NCBI RefSeq assembly: GCF_019633745.1
Contig: NZ_CP037968.1
Location: forward strand, 826,318 to 890,317
Source: Methanofollis formosanus
Lineage (GTDB): Archaea; Halobacteriota; Methanomicrobia; Methanomicrobiales; Methanofollaceae
Length of the DNA: 64,000 nucleotides
Direction: 5' to 3'
Shown one piece after another: positions 30,562 through 39,017 of this stretch (positions are counted from its first letter, which is position 1; every line of letters starts with the position of its first letter). The position numbers and the translations under genes are program-made. Below the pieces are notes generated by a model. The model ran no database searches and was not told the origin of the DNA. It saw only the letters and a list, made by a program, of their open reading frames with translations.

Positions 30562-31866
30562 ATGATGAAAGAATCATACAATGGAGAGGACGTCCTGATA
30601 AAGGACGTCGAGGTACAGGGCAGACGGGTGAACATCAAGGTCGAAGGCGGACGGTTTGCGGCCATCGGCGAGGAAGCCGGCGGCGAGGCCGATGTCGTCA
30701 TCGAGGGTCGCGGTGCGGTCGCCCTGCCCGGGCTGTACAACACCCACACCCATGCGGCGATGACCCTGCTGCGGGGGTACGCCGACGACATGCTCCTCCA
30801 GGCGTGGCTCTCAGAGAAGATCTGGCCGCTTGAGGCGCATCTGACCGGCGAGGACGTCTACTGGGGGACGCAGCTCGCATGTCTTGAGATGATCCGGTCG
30901 GGAACGGTCGGTTTCAACGACATGTACTTCTTCATGGACGAGGCGGCCAGGGCCGTCGATAAGATGGGGATGAAGGCGCAGCTCGCGTACGGCTTCATCG
31001 ACCTCTTCGACGAGGAGAAGCGGGAAAAAGAGATCAAGGCGACCGAGGCGCTGGTCTCTTCGATCCAGGCGATGAACAATCCCGGGATCAAGGCGGCGGT
31101 CGGGCCGCACGCCGTCTATACGGTCTCTGAGGAGGGACTCTCCTGGTGCGCCGAGTTCTCCCGGCAGCAGAACATCGGCATCCATGTCCACCTGGCCGAG
31201 ACCGAGCAGGAGGTGACCGACTGCGTCGCCAAGACCGGGGTGCGCCCCACGCAAGTCCTGGACCGGTGCGGGCTTCTCACCCCGCGGACCGTCGCCGCCC
31301 ACTGCTGCTGGCTTGATTCGGACGACTGCGCTCTCCTTGGCGACCGCGGCGTTTTCGCCTCCCACAATCCCACAAGCAACATGAAACTCGCCGTCGGCCG
31401 GGCGATGCCGTACGGGTTGCTGAAGGAACGGGGTGCCGGGCTCTGTCTCGGGACCGACGGATGTTCCTCCAACAACAACCTGGACATGTTCGAGGAGATG
31501 AAGTTCGCCGCCCTCCTCCAGAAGTTCTTCTGGCACTCGCCGACGATCCTCCCGGCAGGCGAGGCGCTTGCCATGGCCTCGGCAAACGGCGCCGAGGCCC
31601 TCGGGTTCAAGGGCGGACGGCTTGAGGTCGGTGCTCCGGCCGACCTGGTCCTCCTCGATCGCCGGGCCGCCTGCAACACCCCGCTGTATAACGCGGTCTC
31701 CAACGCAGTCTATGCCTGCAACGGCGGCGCGGTCACCACCGTACTCTGCGACGGCCGCGTCCTGATGCAGGACGGCGTCGTGCCGGGCGAGGCCGAGGTG
31801 CTGGACGGCGCACGGCAGGCGATCGCCGGGTTGCTTGAGCGGCACCAGGCATCGGTGTCTGAGTAA
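30562..31866 (+). CDS. MTA/SAH/5'-deoxyadenosine deaminase (DadD/MtaD type)
   Basis: A 434-residue amidohydrolase. Metal ligands and active-site residues are in NTHTHAAMTLLRGYADD (from about residue 61), HVHLAETEQEV (near 211), AHCCWLDS (near 249) and GTDGCSSNNNLDM (near 299). It removes the amino group from adenosyl nucleosides left by S-adenosylmethionine-dependent and radical SAM reactions. ATGs at 30562 and 30565 both fit the GGGGGAG ribosome-binding site that overlaps the end of the phosphorylase gene. The pair forms a salvage unit: deamination, then phosphorolysis. Confidence 0.9.
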   Translation: MMKESYNGEDVLIKDVEVQGRRVNIKVEGGRFAAIGEEAGGEADVVIEGRGAVALPGLYNTHTHAAMTLLRGYADDMLLQAWLSEKIWPLEAHLTGEDVYWGTQLACLEMIRSGTVGFNDMYFFMDEAARAVDKMGMKAQLAYGFIDLFDEEKREKEIKATEALVSSIQAMNNPGIKAAVGPHAVYTVSEEGLSWCAEFSRQQNIGIHVHLAETEQEVTDCVAKTGVRPTQVLDRCGLLTPRTVAAHCCWLDSDDCALLGDRGVFASHNPTSNMKLAVGRAMPYGLLKERGAGLCLGTDGCSSNNNLDMFEEMKFAALLQKFFWHSPTILPAGEALAMASANGAEALGFKGGRLEVGAPADLVLLDRRAACNTPLYNAVSNAVYACNGGAVTTVLCDGRVLMQDGVVPGEAEVLDGARQAIAGLLERHQASVSE

Positions 31867-31942
31867 GGCTGTGGAGTGAATCCTGGCCGGGGGAGTGGCA
31901 TCTCATCTCCCCATCGAGATTTTTTCTAAAACCAGAATTTTT

Positions 31943-32215
31943 GGCTTTGTAGAATCAGGCATGACCCTTGGGTCCAAGCATGCCCGATGAAAATTGCTCT
32001 GAGCAGCGCTCCAGCGTGTGGGCGGATCCCGCCCCTCGCGACAGGGGGATCACTCAATCGCCGCCCCCGGCTATCTTCGTCCGTGGGGGGTCCGGGGGTG
32101 CAACCCCCCGGCGCGAGATTCCAGAAAAGATCCTCCGGTTGGGGCGGCCCGGCTGATCGACGTGCCTTCCCTCACGCTCGCCCCGGGAAGAGACGAGGTT
32201 TTCTGCACCGCCGGA
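31943..32215 (+). repeat. B-type MITE-like element, right end missing
   Basis: It begins GGCTTTGTAGAATCAGGCATGA, followed by the B core (GCCGCCCCCGGCTATCTTCG near 32060 to GGGGCGGCC near 32150) with a GGTCCGGGGGTGCAACCCCCCGG hairpin (in part) and GGCGCGAGATT. The right terminal repeat is absent; the next gene starts to be encoded almost at once on the other strand. Between the deaminase stop and this element is only a short spacer. Confidence 0.7.
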
Positions 32216-32219
32216 TCTC

Positions 32220-33173
32220 TCAATTCCGCCGCTCCCCCATAACGATCTCCCGCAACACCTCCTGCGTCTCGGCAGGCGTCGGCCCGGCCGTGACCTCGAA
32301 GACCCTGGTCGCCCCGAGGAGTGCGGCGAAGAAGCGACGGCGTATCCCTTCCCTGAAGGGTGTCCTGACGAGGAGATGAGGATTGAAGTACCCGGCGGCC
32401 GATGCCGCCTCGAGGGCCTCATCAGGTTCGAGGGGTACGCACCGTACCGGACCCCCTTCATGGCGCCTGAGAAAGATCACCGTCCTCAACGTGGTCATCG
32501 GAAGAACCCGCCCCTTCCCCACCACCGAGCGGAGGTCGACCACCGCCCGCTCCTCGGCGTCGAGGTCGGCCTGGCCGACAAGGTCGGCGAACGCCGGCCA
32601 TGCCCCGGCCAGGTCGGCCCTGATATAGAAGTTCTTCTCCGAACCATAGGCGAAGACATCGCTCCCGTAGACCCGGGCAAAGAACCAGTCGTCCGAGACC
32701 ACCCGGATCCGCCCGTCCAGAAGGAGGCCGTAGGTCTGGGTGGTCTTGCCCGCCCCCGACTCGCCGAGGACCGCGGTGCCCCGGCCGTCGGCATCGATGC
32801 AGGCACCGTGGACCGAGTGGGTTCCGTGCTCCTCTTCCAGGACATCTCCTGCGACCGAGAGGGCGAGGGACTTGACCAGACCATAATAGGCGACATTGAT
32901 GAGAAAGGCGGTCCTGGACTGCGGGTCGTAGTACAGGGTGTCTCGCGGGAGCGCGGGATCCCCGAGATGGTAGAGGCGGCCGTGGGACCGGATGTTCTGG
33001 GAGATGAAGTAGAAGTTCTCCTCCCACCGCTCCTTCGTCTCTTTATCGTCGGTGAGAAGTTTGATGCAGCACCCGAAGACCTCCGACTTCACCTCATGGT
33101 CGATCAGATCGGCATACCGTTCGGCCAGTTCTTCCTTCTTCTCGACCGTGATGAGGCTGAGGGTGTAGGGCAT
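32220..33173 (-). CDS. HPr kinase-like P-loop protein
   Basis: A 317-residue protein with a Walker A GESGAGKT at about residues 135-142 preceded by HSVHGACIDADGRG, the layout of HPr kinase/phosphorylase C-terminal domains. Downstream acidic segments (VVSDDWFF near 160) correspond to the HprK DD motif, the likely metal and base site. The N-terminal 110 residues are helical and unlike bacterial HprK. No HPr or PTS gene is in the window and methanogens generally lack PTS, so the target is probably another protein or small molecule. Kinase activity is inferred from fold only. Confidence 0.7.
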   Translation of the reverse strand: MPYTLSLITVEKKEELAERYADLIDHEVKSEVFGCCIKLLTDDKETKERWEENFYFISQNIRSHGRLYHLGDPALPRDTLYYDPQSRTAFLINVAYYGLVKSLALSVAGDVLEEEHGTHSVHGACIDADGRGTAVLGESGAGKTTQTYGLLLDGRIRVVSDDWFFARVYGSDVFAYGSEKNFYIRADLAGAWPAFADLVGQADLDAEERAVVDLRSVVGKGRVLPMTTLRTVIFLRRHEGGPVRCVPLEPDEALEAASAAGYFNPHLLVRTPFREGIRRRFFAALLGATRVFEVTAGPTPAETQEVLREIVMGERRN

Positions 33174-33270
33174 GCGTCCGGGTGGTGCGGTACCCGTTTA
33201 AAAGTTCTCTCCTTCTCTTACGCAGGGGAAAAATGGTGGTTCAAGGTGGACCCGACACCCCTCTCGGTGC

Positions 33271-33645
33271 TCAGGCCGCGAGCATGGGTTGTTTCCTGAC
33301 GACTTTCTCCTCCTTGACGGCATTGACGATGTACTCGCACGCCTCAAAGGCCACGTCCCTCTCAGGTGCACCCGCGGCCACCAGAAGGACGACGTCTCCG
33401 ACACTGACCTCGCCGACGCGGTGCACGACATGGGCACAGCTCAGCCCGAAACGCCTGACCGCCTCGTCCCTGATCGATGCCAGCGTATCGGTTGCCTGCT
33501 GGACATCCGCCTCGATCGAAAGCCCGGTGGCGCCCTCCTCGGCCCGCACCCGGCCGACATAGGTGACGACCGAACCCGCCAGCGCGGCGCTCGATGCTCG
33601 CATCGGGGCGCTGGGGTCGATCTTATTGTGTGTGATCCCGACCAT
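33271..33645 (-). CDS. MoaE-like molybdopterin synthase large subunit
   Basis: A 124-residue protein resembling MoaE, which with MoaD inserts sulfur into precursor Z during molybdopterin synthesis. Conserved segments are VVTYVGRVRAEEGA (near 26-39) and HVVHRVGEVSVGDVVLLVAAGAPERDVAFEACEYI (in pieces, near 70-105). The C-terminus ends VKEEKVVRKQPMLAA instead of the usual KxxxPIWKKE, so a catalytic lysine region is altered. The ATG at 33645 has GGAGGAG six bases before it and is preferred over upstream starts. It stands alone; no moaD is adjacent. Confidence 0.75.
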   Translation of the reverse strand: MVGITHNKIDPSAPMRASSAALAGSVVTYVGRVRAEEGATGLSIEADVQQATDTLASIRDEAVRRFGLSCAHVVHRVGEVSVGDVVLLVAAGAPERDVAFEACEYIVNAVKEEKVVRKQPMLAA

Positions 33646-33894
33646 AATGCTCTCCTCCATGCTCCCTCTCGGGCGATCTGCCCGCAAGGGTCAGGAGTCA
33701 TTACCGGACGCAGTACATAAAAATGATCTCCTTGACGCCGGCAGCGCGTCGGTGCTGGGGGAGCGGAAGGCAGGGGATCAGCGGGTCACCATGACAGGAG
33801 ATTTCACCAGGGCATATCCACGCTTTTCACGATCTCCTCTCCGCCTACACGCTGAAGCGCTGCTCAGGAAATGTTCATCGTGTATGCTGGAGCC

Positions 33895-34246
33895 AGGGGT
33901 TCGTGCCTGGTTACTCTGAAAATGATCCTGACGATCCTCTCTTCAGGTTTGCATGAGCGTTTGAACTCGCCATATCCGGTTGAAGCCAATACGAAGAGTA
34001 TAGATAATTCTTCTGATGGGTCGGCCGCCCCCAATCGTCGAGATTTCCCTGCCATCTCGCGCCGGGGGGAAATCCCCCGGCCCCCCCCCACGACGAAGAT
34101 AGCGGGGTGGGGCGGCATGATGCTCGACTTCGATTCACTCCTCGAACGCACGGATGAGGATCATGAATCGATCCAGTTCTGGGATGATATTTTCATCCGG
34201 TATGCTTGAAGCGTGCTTTCGCTTCATGCCTGATTCTACAAAACCG
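33895..34246 (-). repeat. B-type MITE-like element, reverse
   Basis: Reverse orientation. The plus strand ends GCTTCATGCCTGATTCTACA (inverse of the left end) at about 34221-34240. The core (GCCGCCCCCAATC near 34026 to GGGGCGGC near 34112) has a very GC-rich CCGGGGGGAAATCCCCCGG hairpin beside CATCTCGCGCC. The far end carries the TGAAAATGATCC module found in other copies. A short open frame across the hairpin is not a gene. Confidence 0.72.
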
Positions 34247-34298
34247 GGACCACCCCTTTTTACCCTCTGCAGTCTCATATCGCAGAGTCGGGATTCAC

Positions 34299-35429
34299 AT
34301 GAGCCGGTTTCATATTGTAGACGACGAGACGATCGGGCGCGGCGGGTGCACGGACATCTATTTTGCGCGCTGCGAAGAGGTGCTCGAGAAAGAGGGAAGA
34401 AACCCCATGGTCACGGCAGAGGTGACGACCGCGGGTATGCCCTACAAATGGGGGATCTTCTGCGGGCTTGACGACGTCCTCACCCTCCTCTCCGGCCTGC
34501 CGGTGGACGTCGACGCTATGCCTGAGGGGCGCGTCTTTCACTCGAGAGAGCCGGTGCTCAGGATCACGGGACGGTACCGTGACTTTGGTATCTTCGAGAC
34601 CGCACTCCTCGGTTTTCTCTGCCATGCCTCAGGGATCGCCACCGCCGCCGCCCACATCAAGCAGGCGGCAGGCGAGCGGAAGATCTACTCCTTCGGTTCG
34701 AGACGGCAGCACCCGGCGATCGCCCCGATGATCGAGCGATCTGCCTGGATCGGAGGCGTGGACGGCGTCTCGAACACCACCGCCCCGGAGGGGATGCCGG
34801 TCGTCGGGACGATGCCCCACGCCTTTGTGATGTGTCATGAGAGCCCGGAGGAGGCATGGACGGCCTTCGACCGCTACGCCGCTCCCGGGGTGCCGCGCCT
34901 GATGCTCTGCGACACCTTCGGCGACGAGAAGGAGGAGTGTCTCAAGGCGGCCGAACTCGGGTTCACGAAGGGCGTGCGCCTGGACACCCCGCGCTCGCGC
35001 CGGGGAGACATGCGTTCCATTCTGGAGGAGGTGCGCTGGGAACTCGACAGCCACGGCCACGAGGACATCGAGATCTTCCTCTCCGGCGGGATCACCAGGG
35101 ATGACATCCTCGCCTACCGGGATATCGTCGAGGCATTCGGCGTCGGCGGATCGATCGCCAATGCTCCGGTCATCGACTTCTCCCTGGACATCGTCGAGGT
35201 TGAGGGGCGGGGCGTCGCCAAGCGCGGCAAGTGGAGCGGGGTCAAGCAGGTCTATGCCCTCCCTGACGGCGGGCGGAAACTCCTCCCTCGTGCCGCGCCC
35301 GCCCCTGCAGGGGCCGAACCGCTCCTGGTCCCGGCGATACGGGACGGGACGATAACAATGGCTGCGGAGACCGCGGCGGCAAGGGCGCGCGTCCTCGCAT
35401 ATCTTGCCGGGATCGCAGGATCAGCATGA
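34299..35429 (+). CDS. pncB: Nicotinate phosphoribosyltransferase
   Basis: A 376-residue enzyme of the nicotinate/quinolinate phosphoribosyltransferase fold, making nicotinate mononucleotide for NAD salvage. Visible motifs are SFGSRRQHPAIAPMIERS (from about residue 129), GVDGVSNTTAP near 154, MPHAFVM near 173, DTFGDEKEECLKAAELG near 205 and the phosphate-binding FLSGGITRDDI near 262. Homology begins at the ATG at 34299, soon after the repeat element, although the frame is open upstream. The length and the MSRFHIVDDETIGRGGCTD N-terminus fit the archaeal short form. A tRNA-Ala gene follows on the same strand. Confidence 0.9.
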   Translation: MSRFHIVDDETIGRGGCTDIYFARCEEVLEKEGRNPMVTAEVTTAGMPYKWGIFCGLDDVLTLLSGLPVDVDAMPEGRVFHSREPVLRITGRYRDFGIFETALLGFLCHASGIATAAAHIKQAAGERKIYSFGSRRQHPAIAPMIERSAWIGGVDGVSNTTAPEGMPVVGTMPHAFVMCHESPEEAWTAFDRYAAPGVPRLMLCDTFGDEKEECLKAAELGFTKGVRLDTPRSRRGDMRSILEEVRWELDSHGHEDIEIFLSGGITRDDILAYRDIVEAFGVGGSIANAPVIDFSLDIVEVEGRGVAKRGKWSGVKQVYALPDGGRKLLPRAAPAPAGAEPLLVPAIRDGTITMAAETAAARARVLAYLAGIAGSA

Positions 35430-35471
35430 CCTGCGGAGTATCCCGGCCCAAATCCATTTATCTGATGGCAT

Positions 35472-35492
35472 TCAATAGTATAGGGTAGCACC
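35472..35492 (+). promoter_or_regulatory. Conserved leader of tRNA-Ala copy 1
   Basis: TCAATAGTATAGGGTAGCA directly before the tRNA is repeated exactly before the second tRNA-Ala gene (38823-38841). A TATA-like CCATTTATC lies about 35 bases before the tRNA. The conserved block probably includes the transcription start. Confidence 0.55.
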
Positions 35493-35564
35493 GGGCCGAT
35501 AGATCAGGGGAAGATCGCTTCCTTGGCATGGAAGAGGCCGCGGGTTCAATTCCCGCTCGGTCCA
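35493..35564 (+). tRNA. tRNA-Ala (GGC), copy 1
   Basis: A 72-nt tRNA with all arms: acceptor GGGCCGA/TCGGTCC, D arm GATC/GATC, anticodon arm CTTCC-TTGGCAT-GGAAG (anticodon GGC), T arm GCGGG-TTCAATT-CCCGC, discriminator A. CCA is not encoded. An identical copy lies at 38843-38914. Confidence 0.97.
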
Positions 35565-35642
35565 CTCGTTTTTGAATTTTTTTCAGGCGCATGATTTTTT
35601 TGAGAATGCGCTGATACGGCTCTGGAAAAATCTTCGTGATTG

Positions 35643-35999
35643 GGCTCTGTAGAAAACATCCTCTTTTCATCACCTCAACCCCCGTCGAAGAGAACCATCA
35701 AGATGATTTACCATGAAAATGATCCAGACGTTCAATTCTGGAGTTATGGATGAGAATTCGAAGACATCAATTTCCCTCATACCCGATATACGGAGAACAA
35801 AACCACCCTCAGAACGATCAGGCGTGCCGCCCTCATCGCACGATCTTTCCTGCCGTCTCGCGAGAAGATAGCCGAGGGGCGGCGATGGATTGAGGTCTCC
35901 ACCAATTCTCCGGTCTTGAAAAGAGAGAGCAAGCGACGAGAAATTTTCATCCCGTATGCTTGAGGCGCGCGCTCGCCCCATGCCAAATTCTACAGAGCC
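35643..35999 (-). repeat. Complete B-type MITE-like element with A-type core (357 bp)
   Basis: Terminal inverted repeats GGCTCTGTAGAA (35643-35654) and TTCTACAGAGCC (35988-35999) match exactly. Its left-end module (inverse of GCATACGGGATGAAAATTTC) and right-end ATGAAAAGAGGATGTTTTCT are the same as in the 29.2-29.7 kb element. Its core (about 35827-35886) carries CTCGCGAGAAGATAG without the extra GC hairpin, so it looks like the core of the tandem A units. It is thus a link between the two repeat families. Confidence 0.82.
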
Positions 36000-36069
36000 T
36001 GTGATTGTTCTCTTCTCCGGCGGGACGGCATGGGGCGGCGTTCATAACTGCTGTATGTCTGTGACGGAA

Positions 36070-36500
36070 GCGGTCGGGCGTTCCTATCTTCGGGGTCATG
36101 CCGATGGTGAAGATGTGGTGATCAGAATGGGCCGTCCCTCATCACCAGATCTGTTCCGCGATTTCGCGAGAGGATAGGACGGGGGACGGCATCACGCGTG
36201 ATCCCGACGAGAATAGATCGCCCCATTCGCATCCCAGCTTTATCTTCGGGGTCATGACGATGGGACGGCATGGTGATCAGAGGATGCCGTCCCTTATCAC
36301 CAGATCTGTTCCGCGATTTCGCGAGAAGATAGGACGGGGGACGGCATCACGCGTGATCCCGACGAGAATAGATCGCCCCATTCCCATCCCAGCTTTATCT
36401 TCGGGGTCATGACGATGGGACGGCATGGTGATCAAAGGATGCCGTCCCGCCATCACCGAACCTGTTCTGCTGTCTCGCGAGAGGATAGGGCGGGGGGCAC
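36070..36500 (-). repeat. Tandem repeat array A5 (3 units, reverse)
   Basis: Plus-strand GCCGTCCC starts at 36131, 36286 and 36441, exactly 155 bp apart. Units 1 and 2 are nearly identical, including ATTTCGCGAGA palindromes with one mismatch. Spacers contain ATCACGCGTGAT palindromes and CTTTATCTTCGGGGTCATGA. The array ends in a GC-rich CGGGGGGCACTCACCCCCCG hairpin just before the converging PH-domain gene. Confidence 0.9.
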
Positions 36501-36548
36501 TCACCCCCCGTCGCGAGATGGCGGTGACGGCCCTGCAACGGGCGAGGA

Positions 36549-38039
36549 TCAGATACTGTTCAGGCGGTAATCGTACCGCCCACCGGCGATACGGCCCATC
36601 ACGATCTCGTTGATCCTGTTGAGGTGACTCTCGGGGAAATACCCTGACATGATGCTCGAACTCCCGGTCGAGGAGAGCATATACACGCTTCCCCTGGAGA
36701 CCCCGAACACCCTGGCGACCGGGCCCTCCGCGATCCAGACCATCTGCACCTTATCGTAGTTCATGACCACGGTCTCGCGGTCGACGGCGCCGTTCACGAA
36801 CGTGAAGAGGTCTTCACCGGCGTCGAACTCCGTGACCCTGTAGGAGACGTGCGCAGCATAGACAATCGCGAGGACCGCCAGCGCCGTACCCAGGGGCAGC
36901 ACGTACTGCACGACCACGGCCGGGATGCCGGTGATCCCGGTCAGGGCGGCAGCCTCGCGGAAGACGTAGAGCGAAGGGACGACCATCACCGCGGCAACCA
37001 CCAGGGACGCTACGGCCGCCCTGATCATGAGCACGCGCTTTGCGCCTTCCGGCTGTGTCTCGGGATCGCGTTCGTAGACGAACTCCGGTACCAGCTCCTC
37101 GAGGAGTCTCCGCTGGGTTGCATCGTCTTTGAGCAGGCAGAGGACAGGGCGCGAACCCTCGCCATCTTCCGAGACCAGCCCCACCACCTCAGCCTCGATG
37201 CACGAGCGCCCCAGAAGCCTGGCCGCGAGCGTGCGCTTGACGCGGACGGCATTGATCCGCGAGACGTTGAACGATGTCCGGTAGGTCCTGATCATACCGT
37301 GCTGCAGATAGATCGTGTCGCCCCGGCGGTAGACCTTGTAGTCATAGTACCTGAGCATCAGCGAGATCGATGGTATGATCTGGATTGTGACAAACATCAA
37401 GAGTGAGACCATCGCTCCGGCCCCCACCCCGGCCCCCGCAACCATCGAGAGGGAGAGTACGAAGACCGAGTAGGCCAGGAACATCGAGCCCAGTACGGTC
37501 TGGTAAGTCGAAACGCTGAACAGACCGTGGATGATCACGTCCAGCGGGGTGAACGTTGCCAGGGACTCGATCGTCTCCTCCTCGTCCCGGGAGATCGCAT
37601 GGTCATAGAGACGTTGCGACATCTCGGAGCGTATCCTCTCCGCCACGTCCTGCCTGAACGTCAGGACCGCTTCCGGTGCCATGGCGCTGGTCCCCGAGTT
37701 GATATTGATCAGCACCTTCGATGTCCCGAAGAGCCTGTTCGGTACGTCGCGGTTCACGTTGACCGATGCCATCTTCGCGTAGGGGAGGGTCTTTTTCATC
37801 TGAAAGAGGGTGTCCCTCTCGACCACGACATCGGTCTCGTTGAACCGGATGGTCGTTCTCTTCCACTGCCGGTAGTAGAAGAGCAGGAGTGCGACCGGAG
37901 CGAGCGCGAGCATGGCCGGGAGCGCGGAGAGATCGATCCATGCACCGAGGAAGATCAGCAGCACCACGACCGAGATGAACGACCTGACCGAATTTTCCAA
38001 GATGACACTCGGGTGGCACCTGACTTTATCGCCGCCCAT
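36549..38039 (-). CDS. PH-domain (bPH2/YdbT-like) membrane protein
   Basis: A 496-residue integral membrane protein with repeated bacterial pleckstrin-homology (DUF304/bPH2) domains. Membrane helices lie near residues 20-55, 170-230, 345-365 and 385-410. Soluble PH-like segments follow each helix pair, such as TTIRFNETDVVVERDTLF (near 62) and DYKVYRRGDTIYLQHGMI (near 240). Such proteins come in pairs with a shorter YdbS-type partner, here just upstream with a two-base gap. Their role is poorly defined; membrane stress or secretion functions are suggested in bacteria. Confidence 0.82.
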   Translation of the reverse strand: MGGDKVRCHPSVILENSVRSFISVVVLLIFLGAWIDLSALPAMLALAPVALLLFYYRQWKRTTIRFNETDVVVERDTLFQMKKTLPYAKMASVNVNRDVPNRLFGTSKVLININSGTSAMAPEAVLTFRQDVAERIRSEMSQRLYDHAISRDEEETIESLATFTPLDVIIHGLFSVSTYQTVLGSMFLAYSVFVLSLSMVAGAGVGAGAMVSLLMFVTIQIIPSISLMLRYYDYKVYRRGDTIYLQHGMIRTYRTSFNVSRINAVRVKRTLAARLLGRSCIEAEVVGLVSEDGEGSRPVLCLLKDDATQRRLLEELVPEFVYERDPETQPEGAKRVLMIRAAVASLVVAAVMVVPSLYVFREAAALTGITGIPAVVVQYVLPLGTALAVLAIVYAAHVSYRVTEFDAGEDLFTFVNGAVDRETVVMNYDKVQMVWIAEGPVARVFGVSRGSVYMLSSTGSSSIMSGYFPESHLNRINEIVMGRIAGGRYDYRLNSI

Positions 38040-38041
38040 AT

Positions 38042-38620
38042 TCAGTTCCCCTCTTCACTCGCCCCTGCGATCCGGCCCTGGAGCATCCGGCCCATCAGGG
38101 TGTTGAGCCGGTCCGCGACCTTCTCCGCCTCCTCGATCTCCAGGTATTCGATGGTCGCATCTCCGCCTGCGGTGGTGATGGTGACATCCCCGAGCCCGAG
38201 CATGGTGTTGATCGGGCCCCTGGAGACTTCCACCTGGTGCACCCGTTCGATCGGTACCAGGATGTGCCGTATCACCAGGATTCCGTAGCGGACATCCACC
38301 TTGTCCGCCGTGATCTGGTATCTGTACCGGGCGTAGTAGACCGGCGGGGCCGCCACGATATAGACCAGGGCGACCGCCAGGACCACCAGCCCGGCGTATT
38401 GAACGAGATCGTAGAACTGACCCAGGAATTCCTGCGAGAAGGTCTTCAGGAGGAGGTAGCCCACCAGGAGTACGGCGTATGATATGGCGTACCCGATGTA
38501 CATCGAGACCATGCACTTCCGGTTCAGCCTTCGATAGCCCCCGCCTCCTGCACCGATCTCGTGAGCGGGCTCCCTCTCATCAGCCGTAGGATGCCCCTGA
38601 AACGGGCCGGGGATTGACAT
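38042..38620 (-). CDS. PH-domain (YdbS-like) membrane protein
   Basis: A 192-residue partner of the larger PH protein downstream. Two membrane helices (about residues 40-65 and 73-95) are followed by one bPH2 domain with YQITADKVDVRYGILVIRHILVPIERVHQVEV (in pieces, near 101-135) and MLGLGDVTITTAGG (near 141). The pattern VPIERVHQVEV plus LGLGDVTI is typical of the family. It is the first gene of the two-gene operon. Function unknown. Confidence 0.82.
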   Translation of the reverse strand: MSIPGPFQGHPTADEREPAHEIGAGGGGYRRLNRKCMVSMYIGYAISYAVLLVGYLLLKTFSQEFLGQFYDLVQYAGLVVLAVALVYIVAAPPVYYARYRYQITADKVDVRYGILVIRHILVPIERVHQVEVSRGPINTMLGLGDVTITTAGGDATIEYLEIEEAEKVADRLNTLMGRMLQGRIAGASEEGN

Positions 38621-38822
38621 CGTTAGAGATTTTCATTGAGCGCAATTGAAGGTATGGTCGGGAGTCGCGGTGGCGTTCTTCGCCCCCGGTGTCAGGGAGG
38701 GCGCCTTTGTGGCGCGTCCGAACCGGGATGATGCGCGGGATCAGGAGCCCTCCCGACTCCTGGACCTCACGAGGGAGGGTTCGGGGAGCGGCCGGCCCCA
38801 ATCTTTATTATGGGATCACGAT

Positions 38823-38842
38823 CAATAGTATAGGGTAGCATC
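38823..38842 (+). promoter_or_regulatory. Conserved leader of tRNA-Ala copy 2
   Basis: TCAATAGTATAGGGTAGCA precedes the tRNA exactly as in copy 1, with a single change (T for C) just before the first base. A TATA-like CTTTATTATG is about 35 bases upstream. Confidence 0.55.
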
Positions 38843-38914
38843 GGGCCGATAGATCAGGGGAAGATCGCTTCCTTGGCATGGAAGAGGCCGCGGGTTCAAT
38901 TCCCGCTCGGTCCA
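38843..38914 (+). tRNA. tRNA-Ala (GGC), copy 2
   Basis: Identical over all 72 nt to the copy 3.35 kb upstream, including anticodon GGC and the arms GCGGG/CCCGC. The 19-base leader is duplicated too, but flanks beyond about 25 bases and the 3' flank differ. This indicates a short segmental duplication or gene conversion limited to the transcription unit. Confidence 0.97.
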
Positions 38915-39017
38915 TCACTGTTTTGCGACGTCTTGATCAGGTGTTTTCTGTCTGTGCAGACCCCAATGTACCCTCCGACCACCCGGACACTCAAAAAAGA
39001 AGAGCGCAGGATCCGGC

